NCBI GenBank assembly: GCA_905331475.1 | Contig: CAJNYU010000356.1 | Coordinates: 1 to 64,000, forward strand | Length of the DNA stretch: 64,000 nucleotides | Direction of reading: 5' to 3' | Source of the DNA: Rotaria socialis | Taxonomy: Eukaryota; Rotifera; Eurotatoria; Philodinida; Philodinidae | Shown here: piece by piece, positions 39,136 to 50,688 of the stretch | How the letters are laid out: each line of letters begins with the position of its first letter | How positions within the stretch are numbered: position 1 is the first letter of the stretch | Made by a program: the position numbers and the translations under genes | The notes under the pieces: model-generated | What the model saw: the letters and a program-made list of their open reading frames with translations, nothing else | What the model was told of the DNA's origin: nothing | Database searches by the model: none

Positions 39136-40189
39136 TTGGAAATTGCTACACTCGTCTAGATGCATCTCAAAACTTTGTTATGAGTCATACCACCACTCAA
39201 CTAATAAGATCCCTTCTAAATTATTCCCAAAAAACAATATCACTAGCTATTCCACAGAAACTACACGAGCTATCACCCAACACAATCCATCTCAAAATAT
39301 GCAGAAAAAAAGAAACAAATGCATGAAAAAAATCTATTACTACATTTCTTAGAAACATGCTTCCATGAAATAAGATCAATCATATCAACTACGCTTTCCA
39401 AGACAAGAGCATTAGTCAGAAAAAACTGAACATTAGAATCTCAGTAATGCAACTGCTGCTGAAACAGCGCTGCTTCAGACTGTTTCAGCTCTGATTCAAA
39501 CTAGAAAAAAAACGTTTTTGGAATTTTAGATAGTGTTCGTGCTTAAATAGCGCTTAATCTAGTAAGCTTGAATAATTGTGAGATTTGTAAGCAGTTAAAA
39601 GACGGTGTGTGTGTGCGTTTTTGTTGCGCGGATCTGATACGTTCGGCAGAAATGCTGCTGTGTTGAATGTGAAGTAGAAGATATTTTCACCATTCCCAAG
39701 GATTTCGAAGAAAGTGAAGGCTCGTGATGTTGCTAATTGGAAATGAAGCTGGTAAACGGATGTGACATGTACAATCGTATAGGCTTTTAAAATGCACATA
39801 ATCTCCCGGTGTGACGTTCGAAGTAATATTTTATGGTTTTGGATAAAACCTTAGCTAGTTTTTTTCGTGGCATGAAGGAGTAATGACTTCCGTGAGATAT
39901 CTCGTCAGGTTGATTGGTTCGTTTGGAAACTATTTTATGTTTTTTTTGGAAAACCGTTAAACACGTACTTCAGGTGGATACAGGGGAAGAACCTTTTAGT
40001 TTTTTCGATTTCGCTGAATTTGTTGTAATTGTATTTGCCACTCAATTTCTTTATAGTGTATTAAATTGTGTACTCATTCTTTGGGTCTATTGTTCAAATT
40101 AGTAGCTGCAATATATTTTTTAATTTCTTATTCTTTGAATGTTGTGTGGACTACCATGGCATCGGCGAGTAGTCTACACTAGAGCATAT

Positions 40190-40640
40190 TATCCGGTTTT
40201 TCATCTGATCCTTCGAGATCCTATTGGAACTCAGAGGATCCGATAAGAACCAAGTGTAGGAAATCTCGTGGGATGATTAGTGTTAGAACCTGACGTGCCC
40301 CATAAGAACATGGTGATATCTGGTAGGTTCTTATAGGAATTTCGTAGGACTGTCCAACCGCTGGGATCCTACTGAGTTCGTCTATCGGAAATTATAGGAT
40401 TATCATCGGTTTCCCACTCTCGGACACGAGAAGTTCATGATAGCTATTTCCCATCGAATGCGTGAAGTAAATTTCCGTCGGATTCCGACACTGAGGATCC
40501 GATTGTAGGTCCTGAACCAGGATTCCGATGAAATCCTTATAGAATTCTATTGAAATCCGATAGGATCATACAGGAACTCTATCGGATGTGATCGGATCTT
40601 GTCGGATTCTATTGTCGGATTGAATCTACTGGGTAGATAC
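40190..40640. repeat. Dispersed GGATCC/TCGGATT repeat, copy C
   Basis: The longest copy, about 450 bp. Near-tandem degenerate words such as CAGAGGATCCGATAAGAACC, GGATCCGATTGTAGG, GATAGGATCATACAGGAACT and CTTGTCGGATTCTATTGTCG repeat at short irregular spacing. It is more GC-rich than its flanks and has no long open frame. Confidence 0.65.
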
Positions 40641-42986
40641 TACACTAAGGATTAAGTTTTTGATTAGTAACCTATTTGTTTTCTTTTGTTTCAATGAAAA
40701 CAAACAGAGTCAAAGAATCAATATTAATTTAAAGTATTATGAATGTTAATCTATTGGCGTAAAATAATATTCTAATAATTGTCTGTTATTCATATAAAAA
40801 AATGTTTTTTAATTATTCTGAATTTTATATTTTTACATTGAACTCATCAATATTCAATGAGACTTCAGTATTGGATGTATTCATATCATTGCAACATATA
40901 ATTAGAAAAGCTCTTAGCAAAATCTCTGTATAGATTACATTGTGAAATATAATAAATAATTTTGGTTTGCACCGGCAAGGAAAGAGTACTTGAGGTACCA
41001 ATGACGTTATGCGAACGATTGCCTACGTTTCTATTATGCACTCTAGATGAGATTATTTTTTATATTCTTGGCATGCGCACACCTCTAGATTTATCGATAG
41101 AGTATGATCTTATTGTTTTCGAAGTTTAAATAATTTATTTTCGGACCACAAGATATTTTACCAGAGATCGTTATACTTCAGTGCTCCAGCTAAATAGAGT
41201 TCAATAATAATTAGACGGTTTGTTAAAATTTATGAATATATCCGACTATGCGGTTTCATTTCAAGGAGCAAATAATCAAGATTCGAATTAATAAATGAAT
41301 GACATAAAACTCTTACATGTAATAAATATTGTTCAATCCAATTATTGGAAAAACCATACTATACGAATATTTGTAAAAATAAAACGTTATGATTTACTGA
41401 AAAACCGTCGTATGTTTTTTTTCTTTGACAAGTTTTTAATCGCGAATACCAGAAGAAACATAAATTAGTCTATGTTTCATACAATTGAGAAAAGGGGAAG
41501 AGTCCAAAAAATTAAATATAAAGAATAAGAAAATTTTCCATTATTTTTTTCCGGTCAAAAGAAAAGATAAAAGCATGAAGATATTATTCGTACTTTGTTT
41601 TTGACTGTTGAATTTTCTATACCAGTGTGTTGAATTCTTATCTAAGTAAGCTTTATTGTATTATTTTGAAAACTTATAATTTGCCTGAGAAAAAAAACAA
41701 CTGTGTCTTTCAATTCCTACGCGTAGTCCAAAGCGAGTTACACTACTATATCAACTGTAGTATATGCATACATGTCAACAGTAGAATCACTATGCTGATT
41801 AATTTTTTTGGGAATAGGAAAGAAGATTCTTAGAAAATATGCAAACATTTGTATCTGGAACGCTTTTAGAATATTCGCTAATCAAAAAGTAATGATGTAA
41901 TCATGACATCAATATAATAATTATCATCATCGTTTTTCTTCAATAAAAATCGCAAAGCTATTTAAATCATATTAAGAGAAAAGTTATTTTAATAAGTTAC
42001 ATTAAAGGGGTAGGTGTTGTATTTTAATCCTTATTACAGGAACTATTAATTCCTCTCATGGGCTTACTTACCGACAGTAGAAAAATCACATCCTGAAAAC
42101 ATCTTACATTGTACAGTGAATACTGAAGAAACGCCATTGTCACTTTAAAAAGAACCTCTTGAGTTTCGCTCTGTTATATTGTCGAAAAATTGAATTAAAA
42201 GTGATGTCAATCTCAAATTGGCTTTTGATGAAAGTATATCGAAACTAGTCAGAAAAAATAAATGTTTTTCGAAAGTTTTTCGTATGTGACTGATTGAAAG
42301 TTCTGTTGAAAGCAAAGTTAACTGATACGAAGAATATCCATTGCCTTGATCTCGGGTTATTGCTCTTCTATTATGATTCAGAGAAAAAAAATGTTCGGGC
42401 CACTTTTGTATTGAAAAATTGTGAGCGAATAAATATTGATTATTAATCAAACAGGAAACAGTGATGAAAGTATTTGAGTTAAAGTAATATATTAAGTTTA
42501 GTGCATGACTTCGATGACAGCTGTGAGCATATCTAATTCGACGTCTATTTTAAACATTTTTTTTAACTTACGGATTATTGTGCACCATCTTTCTCTATGA
42601 GTTTTTTTGTTTTAATCATAACTTATGCCATGTTTTACTATCAGTTTTATAACAGTCTATCCAAGCTATTATAAACATGATTTTCTATTTCTCAGCATTT
42701 GAATAACAAGAGTTATTCAATGTAAATATATGTTATCTAGTAAATATTAGCCTTAATATTACTAATAGAGAATATGTGCGACATGTAAATCAAAGATTTA
42801 CCAAGCTTTTAGATCCCTGGCACGTAGCCTTATTTTATTTTTTATCAACCAGTAGTTTATAGTGAATAAATACGGTGGAAAACATTAACAATAGTTTATT
42901 CGACAAAGTTCTTTTCCTAGATATACCTGAAAATAATTTATTCGACATAAAAAAAAACTGCTCCCTGCAGCTTTGAAAGTTTAGCA

Positions 42987-43475
42987 ATGGACCCTACTAT
43001 TAATGACTTCGGTGAAATTAAGAATGACTTCAGTTATTTACGAACGGCACCTATGCAAACGGTTTTCTCTTCTATACATCCAATACAACCACCACCACCA
43101 CCACCGTATGCAGTAGCATCACCACCATCAATAATGCACTCATCATCTCCTGCAGCCCTGCCACATATGGTATGGCCATCTCAAATTGTAATAATGAATA
43201 ACAACCAAATTCCTATGCACACAGCTCATATTCGAGATTATATGGCTTGGTCAATAATCAATATAGTCATGGGCTGTATGGCAGGTGTGATCGCTCTCGT
43301 ATTCTCATTTCAGACAAGAAGACGAAAACAAGAAGGTGACGTTAAAGCTGCCATGAAAATGTCAAAAATTACTCTTGTTGCAAACATTTTAATTACAATT
43401 ATGTTTTTCGTTATGACAGCATTCTTAATAGTTTATTTCATTTATATCATGTCATTTCTCAAGAGCATTGAGTAG
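42987..43475 (+). CDS. CD225/dispanin-family two-helix membrane protein
   Basis: A single-exon gene of 162 residues. The N-terminal half is Pro-rich (HPIQPPPPPPYAVASPPS) and presumably cytosolic. The C-terminal half carries the CD225 pattern: DYMAWSIINIVMGCMAGVIA for the first intramembrane helix, then ALVFSFQTRRRKQEGDVKAA with the conserved basic turn and GD, SKITLVAN, and the second helix ILITIMFFVMTAFLIVYFIY. Families with this domain include dispanins, proline-rich transmembrane proteins and IFITMs, which act at plasma or endosomal membranes. Which subfamily applies cannot be decided here. The ATG lies two bases after an acceptor-like GAAAGTTTAG. Confidence 0.8.
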   Translation: MDPTINDFGEIKNDFSYLRTAPMQTVFSSIHPIQPPPPPPYAVASPPSIMHSSSPAALPHMVWPSQIVIMNNNQIPMHTAHIRDYMAWSIINIVMGCMAGVIALVFSFQTRRRKQEGDVKAAMKMSKITLVANILITIMFFVMTAFLIVYFIYIMSFLKSIE

Positions 43476-44218
43476 TTGAGTATGCTCGATAGTCACAAAA
43501 AAAATTTAAAAAAGACATCTGCTTGCTTTCTCGCTATCTACCTTTTATTTCTGTTATTTGCACAAAAACAAAAAAGAAAGTAGTATGTCGTTTAAATTTT
43601 ACACTACTTATGATATTGCATTGCATGAAAAATTTTGATTCATTGTCAATTCTTACAATCTCTCAAGGAAGCTATTGATTAGAGTAGAAGACGTATAATT
43701 TGATGCTGTAAAAATGTTAGAATGCAAACAGTGTCTCAAGAAGGACAAGTTTTCTTCATATAATTTCAATAAAATGTGAATATACGTAGATACGAAAAGC
43801 GTTAAAATTCTTTCCAGTGACAGAACCAATATGTACTTTATCAAATAAGGATGAATCAATTTGTAAGATCTAAATTTAGTTTATTGTTACAAATTCAAAA
43901 GTTTCCTCAGATTCTTCTACAATTCTGACCAAAATGAAAGCTATGACAAAAACTAGATCAGAACTTCACTCTTAAAAAAATATGTTAAACTCTGATTTCG
44001 ATAGGTAAAGAAACCTTTCGCGTCTTCATGCAATTCGTTACCTCATGAATAGTTTCATTCCTCGCCAATTAATAGATATGCTTTTTTAAGTGTTCTGAAT
44101 GGCTAAGATTGATTGTCGAAAATGAAACAGTGCAGAATCAAAAGTGAATAGCACAACCTCCAGTACTCTTACTAAATTTGAGATTGAGTTTCTGTTGATA
44201 ATAGTACTTTTCATAAAA
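43476..44218. other. Intergenic gap
   Basis: No gene or repeat recognised. It lies between the 3' ends of the CD225 gene (+) and the small minus-strand gene. Confidence 0.5.
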
Positions 44219-45291
44219 TTAATTTTGACTATCAATAACACTATACATTTGTTGAACAGCATATTTTATATTAGAAAGCATTTTGTCAAATTCATGAATC
44301 TAAATGAAATTATTGATTAATTCAAAACAAAATAAATAAGAATAAGAACTTGCCGATGCTATTTCAAAAACTTTTTTAACAAAATCTTGAATTGGGCATA
44401 AATCTACAGATTGACATATACTCGGATTCCAAAAAGCAGCTTGACCATATCGTGATCGAAATTTTCGTAGATCCTTCACTGAACAAAACAGAGAATTATG
44501 TGAAGAGATGCTGCAGAATAATCGAATTGAACATTTCATCAATCAATGCAACGTACTAACATATTATAGTTTAAGCACGATGAACTTACTGCAAGGGGGG
44601 AAAGCAAGACTCCTGTATTCGTGAAGTAGTGGGAGTACAGCTGAAGGAGATCTCTTCTGTACTGTCACTGTACTCACTCTACTCCTACTCTACTTCAGGA
44701 ATACGGGAGTCTCACCTCCCCCCCCTGACTTATTGACTACACGATGAATAAAATGACTTTACGTAATATATTCTCTTGATACTAAAATTCACATTAACCA
44801 GATGTCTTCTGGTGACTTTTATTGAGGCATATGCAGTTTTAGTGTAAATATTACCAGTGATTGAGGCTTGCGTCAGTTAAACTCTACAAAAGATGCTTGA
44901 TGAGAAAGTTATCCATTGTTAATGCTATCGTCTTTTTAAAAAGTTCAGTTTAAGAAGATACTCAAATGTTGATTTATTCTGCCACATCCATAGTAAGTAG
45001 GGGTGGCACTTCCACTTTCCTTTGGGAAAGGAAAGTTTTTTTTACTTTGAATTTTTCTTTCTAAAAAAAGCAAGTTTCAATGATTTCTTTGGCGCAGCTT
45101 CATTCAGAAAAAAACTTTAAAACAGTCAAAAGGAAAGTTTAGTTTGCCATAGTAAGAAAATGGAAGGCCCCACCGCTAATAATTAGTAAGTCTTAATTTT
45201 CAACAGTAGCGATATTAAATGGGCATTGTTGTGCAATTGATGGAATAAATGTTTCTCCATAATCATCAGTGTTACGTTCTACACTTGCCAT
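44219..45291 (-). CDS. Small unrecognised gene, 5' part uncertain
   Basis: Two exons join convincingly on the minus strand: 44478-44354 and 44299-44219. They give KDLRKFRSRYGQAAFWNPSI, then QSVDLCPIQDFVKKVFEIAS joined to IHEFDKMLSNIKYAVQQMYS and a stop. The intron between them has the strong GC donor GCAAGT with a normal TTTAG acceptor. The exon at 44478 begins two bases into a codon, so at least one upstream exon exists. A candidate first exon at 45291-45193 (MASVERNTDDYGETFIPSIA...) lies upstream, but I could not join it in frame; the middle exon may be missing or disrupted by the two inverted-repeat elements lying between (44594-44726, 45000-45176). No family recognised. Confidence 0.45.
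44594..44726. mobile_element. 133-bp long-inverted-repeat element
   Basis: AGGGGGGAAAGCAAGACTCC at the left end corresponds, reversed and complemented, to the right end AGGGGGGGAGGTGAGACTCC. Homology continues through GTATTCNTGAAGTAG and GAGTACAG, so nearly the whole element is a hairpin. The flanks ACTTACTGC and ACTTATTGA are similar (7 of 9) and may be a decayed target duplication. This is a non-autonomous foldback or MITE-type element in the likely intron of the small minus-strand gene. Confidence 0.55.
45000..45176. mobile_element. Putative MITE with TA flanks
   Basis: The left end GGGGTGGCACTTCCA and the reverse complement of the right end, GCGGTGGGGCCTTCCA, match with one gap. Both ends are flanked by TA (44998-44999 and 45177-45178), as for Tc1/mariner-type insertion. 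The interior has AAAGGAAAG repeated in direct and inverted forms. Superfamily assignment is tentative because a TA dinucleotide is common by chance. Confidence 0.4.
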
Positions 45292-47723
45292 TGTATTGTA
45301 TTAAAAGATACTATGTGACTAAATAATCTTCGATTCGAATAGTTCATATACATAAATAAAAGAAGTTAATTTTTTGTAATTGATTTATTTGGAAAAAAAT
45401 TCAAAATATTAAATAGAAAAACGACTATATGTTAAGCAATTAGCAGTTTTTTATTATTGGTTTGACGCAATCAACCGATAGAATTATTAACGAAAGAGGA
45501 TATGCATTGTTAAAATGGGTATTTTGTATTTGATTCAAGTGTGTTTTAGATTTTAGCATAGCAAGATGCGCATAAACAGTGAGTCGAAACCTTGCTTTAA
45601 TTTTTAATCTTATTACATTTTATTCTTTTTATTTTAGTTTCTTATTTTTCTTTCAGTTTACTTTTTTTTAATTTAATTTTATTGTGATTCAGTCTTATAT
45701 TCTATTTTATTTATTTCAATTATTTAATTTCAATTTTGTTTTATTGTTTTCATGTTTACTTTATTCTATTTTATTTTATGTTGTATTACGGCATGATTTT
45801 ATCATCAGTGAATAGAAACTAATTATTGGATTTCTTTTTAATATGAACCTAATCATTTTTGTAATTTTATTTCAATTTTTTGTAAATTATTTTTTGTATC
45901 TAATTTGATTTGGTGATTTATGTCTCGTATTTTATAGTAATTTTTTTTTTAATTTTTTTTTAATAGATCTTTGTATTTTATTCTAATTTTAGTTTACTTC
46001 ATAATCTTTTTTGTATTAATTTTAATTTTTGCTTAATAAAACTTAGCATAAAATAAAATGAGCGACTTAATTTTGTAGCTAATTGCAAGTGATCAAGGAA
46101 GTATGTGTAGGAGGGCGAGGGGATCAAACGATATCTAATATTCAGTTACAAATTCAATAGGTTTGCATGGGGCTTCGAGGATATCAGAAGTTTCCCGACT
46201 ACCGGACTGACTGCCGCAAATCATCGGCTCCAACCTCCGACAATTTCCGATTGGATTCCGGTACCAAGGAATCCAATCACTTTCGACAGGATTCTATGGG
46301 GATTTGTCGGATTCCTATCGGATATTATTGGATTATTTGGTGGTTCACGGTAGGATCCGACAGGATTTGAGTATGGAATTGCTCGATCTAGGTAGGTAAT
46401 TAGATTTATCTTTGTGGAGCCTTGGTAAATCAAAATTAGAAAGAGTATTCGACATCAAAAATTGTTGTTCTGTAAAGCATTCGATAGGCACGGAATAATT
46501 AATTAAATCATGAATAACGATGAGCATTTCAATTAAGTTTGATGTTGATTGATTATATATAGAATTATATCTTTGGACTTTATATTATTTCAATTTAATA
46601 ACTATAATCAAAGACGATATTCAAAGAACAAACACAGCAGCTGCTTCTCTTTCTGTTGAGAGTTAAAAATAAATGTGTAAACATATTTATATATTAAACT
46701 GGTGCAAATGATGGATGATGATTAAGATGACACACAAGAAAATGTGCTCAGAAATAGTATGGCAATCATATGCCATCAACAATTGAAGTAACTTTTAGAA
46801 ACAGGCATTATGTTATGAGAATAAAATCTATGCAGATCGGTTAAGTTCAGATTTTGAATTGATTTACTTGATGTCAGATATCTTTTTTATATTCATTCGA
46901 ACTATAGAGAGAGAGAGCAATACTCAGAACTCGAAAAAGTGTAGATGTGTTGCCCAGTCACATTATTTTTCTTAGCAGATAGCTATGCAATATTGCCGAT
47001 ATTGTACAATTATCTATTTATAAACGCTATCAAAAAGTCTGTCTATATGTGAAACATAGACTTATCGTTGTTTTCATACTAATTTTATATATGACTGACT
47101 TTTGAATAGTAATCAATTTGCCATGTTTAATACCAAACAAATGAAGAGCTAGAACTGTTGTATCAATCTTCAAAGGAACGAAAGTCTAGACACAAAAACC
47201 GGATAAATATTATGAAGTCATTTTTATTCTATCAATAGATGAAAGGCAAAATTGTCACGTTCTTTTCCTTTCTGATTTCCTCATCTTACTATTTTTATTC
47301 ACATGTCATTTAACTAGGAGTTGATTGTTTCGATTATGACAGTATGCCGATATAACAATCATTGAAGGTGGATGATGAGTAGGAAGAAAAGAACGCCAAG
47401 GGTCATAATGCACACATGTTTACATTGATCCTTCTGTATGCGTATCATTCTTTCTTCATATCTTTGACTGATCGGAAGATCTTTTATTGAAACAGTTTGT
47501 TCAACAAATCTATACTTGTATGTAAACGATTAGTTTCCGCCTTCATAGCCGTTGTCGATCGACTCAAGTGACTTTTAACACGAAGCAATTAGGAGAGAAG
47601 AAGAAAGAGAAAAAAAGACGAGAAAAAAAAGTAAACGAGTGCAATCATTGCATTGATTCATAAGAGAGATCTTATATTGCAATGATCAAAATCAGTTAAG
47701 CAAAGAATCTTAAGACACCGCCA
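45292..47723. other. Intergenic gap with T-rich tract and repeat copy D
   Basis: No gene supported. From about 45600 to 46040 the strand is strongly T-rich with recurring ATTTTATTTTA words (low complexity). Copy D of the dispersed repeat follows at 46186-46380. The remainder up to 47723 is unremarkable AT-rich sequence that should include the promoter of the next gene. Confidence 0.5.
46186..46380. repeat. Dispersed GGATCC/TCGGATT repeat, copy D
   Basis: About 195 bp of the same word set: CGATTGGATTCCGGTACCAA, TTCGACAGGATTCTATGGGG, TTGTCGGATTCCTATCGGAT and GGTAGGATCCGACAGGATTT. It is shorter than copies A and C. The GC content is clearly higher than that of the flanks. Confidence 0.65.
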
Positions 47724-50688
47724 ATGACCAAGGGTGGCAGTGGCAAACCTAAAACATTAGGTGAGTAAAAAGCAGAATTAAGATGAATCCCTTTAAATGT
47801 TCTATTTAATATACAAGGTCGTCTGATATTTGGAGACAAACGAAAACCGCATGCATCACCAGCACGACATCGATCATCAACACAAAATGGTGCGAATGTG
47901 GCTGATCCAGCATCGTCGGTTAATACTGGAGTAAATAAAGCTTCTATTAGTTTGCAAGATTGGGCTATTTGGCGAATACAATTGAATGAGCAAATGAGCA
48001 GTGCAATTGGTGATCTCCGAACTGATCTAAAGCAAATGCGACATTTCCTTCAATCAAATTCGTTTTATCAAAAACATAGTCGCGGTACATCAAATGGTTC
48101 ATCTAATGGTGTTCGACTACTTTTTTATATTCCTCGTGCTAATTTTAATCCTGAACTTGTCGATGAATTACGAGAAAATACTAAAGTTAATACGAAGGAA
48201 ATTGGAGAGCCAATCATTTATGAAGAAAAAAAGATTCGATCAAATAGTGACGATCGAACAACAACAAGTGTTAATTCAATGTCAGCTTTACAAGCAGGAA
48301 TCAATGATAAACCGATTAGTCGACTACTTCCTAAAATATCCATTGGAAATACGAGTAATTTTCTTCATACAAATGAACAGATAAAAACAGTTGATCGAAT
48401 ACATCCTCGGTAAAATCAATGAATAAATTTCTTTTTTTTTCTCTCTCTCTCTATATATAATCATACATCTTTATATTTAGTCGATCGATTCGGCATTCTT
48501 TCGTTGCTACGGATCGAATTCATGCAACATTACAAAAAGCTGTCAAAGATGGTAATGTTCTAGAAAAAATTAAAGCATTCGAAATGCAAGCAGCTGCAGC
48601 TCAAGCTGAATCTGGAGGAAAACTAAGTGGTGTAAATTATCGAATACAATCCGTTGCATCATCCATTCAATCAGCTACTCAACATAGACTAAGTCCAGCT
48701 GTTGTTCACCCCATTAAAAATGAGATATCTCCAATCCCTATGCAATATCAAAAGCAAGAGCCTGTTCGTTCAAGTCGAGGTCGTTATGTTCATCCAGTCC
48801 AACAGCAACCGTGTGTTAATCCTGATCCTACTATTGGTCATAAATCTGGAAAAGGAGCACATGTACTTGAACCAGCCCATGGTGACATCATTCTTAAACG
48901 ACGAACACCATCGCAAAAAACTGCTAATGATGAAGATTATTCAATAACAGCAATTAGTTCTATGGCACATACAGCTTCTCAACTTCAACTTCATCATCGT
49001 AATCCTGCTCATCATACTTATCATCATCGAACAAGTATATCACGTTCTAGAAATCGCCAAGACGTGATCTATGAGAAACATACAGCAAATAAAAATGATA
49101 ATGTGCCATATAAATGTCAACACAAATCAAAAGAGAGAGCAACACCCTCAAGTAAATTATCTACACATCGACGTTGGCTTAAAGGACGAAAAGGAACACC
49201 TACAGAAACGCCTAATCAAGTTGATAAAAAACAAATTTCAACTATTAAATCAAATAAAGCAAGTGCCACTAAGAAGAAAAATAGCGAACAAGAACAAAGC
49301 AATGCTAAAAGTGTGTCAACAACAATTAATCAAGAAAAATTTGCAGCAGATAATAATCGAGTTTATGGTGTACCAAGTACAATTGTTAGTGAGCAAACAA
49401 AAAATGAATTACCATCGTTACAAACGTCACTTAAACTTGAAGAAAAAAATGAAACAGTTCCAAAAAAAGATACTTTTAATGAAACAAATGCTTTTATTTC
49501 ATTACAACAAGAAAATGCAAATCAAATCAAACAATGCGACACAGGCGTTTTGCCAATGAAAATTCAACGCCGATCAAGTAGAAGTTCTCACCACCAAAAG
49601 TTATCCAGTATAGATATTGAGGGAGAAATGATAAGCAAAATCGATGACAATAATCGGTTCGTATTTTAACAGTCTGATTTTGTGAAACATTATCTAAAAA
49701 TAATGTTGAAGTATAGAGGCTAGAAATTCACAAGGATTATAACAAACAGGAACGATTTAATTACATAACTATAAAAGCAGTATAGACAGTGACAGATCTT
49801 GATGATATACAATTGAATAATGTAAACTAGTACAGTCGTATTCTAATATCTGAATAGATTTGTTCTACTATGTTTTTCTGTGGTTATCATCGTCAGCTAT
49901 ATTGTATTTCATATTTTATTTCCACAGGGCCTGTATATCAACAGTTTTCTTTGACTTTGAATAGTTTTAATTTCATTTCCAGGTTCTGTCGTTCTGCTAC
50001 TGACATTCATGTTCATCGTGCAGATTCGCGTGATGATGATGATGATGTTGATGACTATGATCAACATGATAACGGCAAAAGTGATGACGATGTTTTTTTT
50101 GAAGCATCACCAACGAAATCGAGGTCAAAAATAATTCGTCATCAATCAGTTGTTAATCTTCCAAAAAATGAATCACGCCGTTTTCAACAACAATCATCAT
50201 GTACAACTATTCGACGTCATGCAAGTCAATGTTCATCTAATGAATTTACCTACGATCAACGTTATCTTCAAACGAAAGAAAATTCTCAATTAATTCTTGC
50301 GAATGCTTTTATGAAAAAACCACCACCACCAATAACAATAATAACTCGTAAAAATAGATTAATGCAAAATGAACAAATTGCTTATGAAGAACCTCAATTG
50401 GAACAAACAGAAATAGTTTTACTGAATAATCATACAGTAATAAAGAAACGTCCGTGTAATACTATTACTACTACTACAGGAACTAGTGAGTGTAGTAATG
50501 GGCAAAATAATAATAAGCAAGTTAGCAAACAAATTCTCCATGCAATCATGAATTCAATGAATAATAATCAAGAACAATCAACAGCAGGGCCGCCAATGGT
50601 AGCATTATCATCAACAGTGAATGATGAATTTTTCGAAAATGGACCTCTTACAAATCCAGAAGAAACTATTGTCAATATAACAGATTAA
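47724..50688 (+). CDS. Unrecognised 836-residue low-complexity protein
   Basis: Four exons close in frame: 47724-47760, 47818-48409, 48481-49656, 49983-50688. I do not recognise the family. The protein is basic and rich in Ser, Gln, Asn and Lys. The likely ordered parts are SLQDWAIWRIQLNEQMSSAI with a following amphipathic helix (DLRTDLKQMRHFLQS), and ATDRIHATLQKAVKDGNVLE continuing KIKAFEMQAAAAQAE, which also looks helical. A His-rich stretch (HHRNPAHHTYHHR), several Lys/Arg clusters and an Asp-rich run (SRDDDDDVDDYDQHD) follow. There is no signal peptide or membrane helix, so it is probably cytosolic or nuclear, perhaps a cytoskeletal or scaffold protein. The last intron uses the rare donor GTTCGT; reading through it gives a short isoform ending NNRFVF. 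Confidence 0.75.

Larger units (their letters stand above)
37669..42986. other. Repeat-rich intergenic region
   Basis: This 5.3-kb gap has no complete gene. It contains a (GTA)n microsatellite at about 38174-38210, an (ACAA)n run at about 38257-38276, an orphan minus-strand frame (38358-38750), and copies B and C of the dispersed GGATCC-rich repeat. From about 40650 to 42980 I see only AT-rich sequence and short chance frames. Confidence 0.55.
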
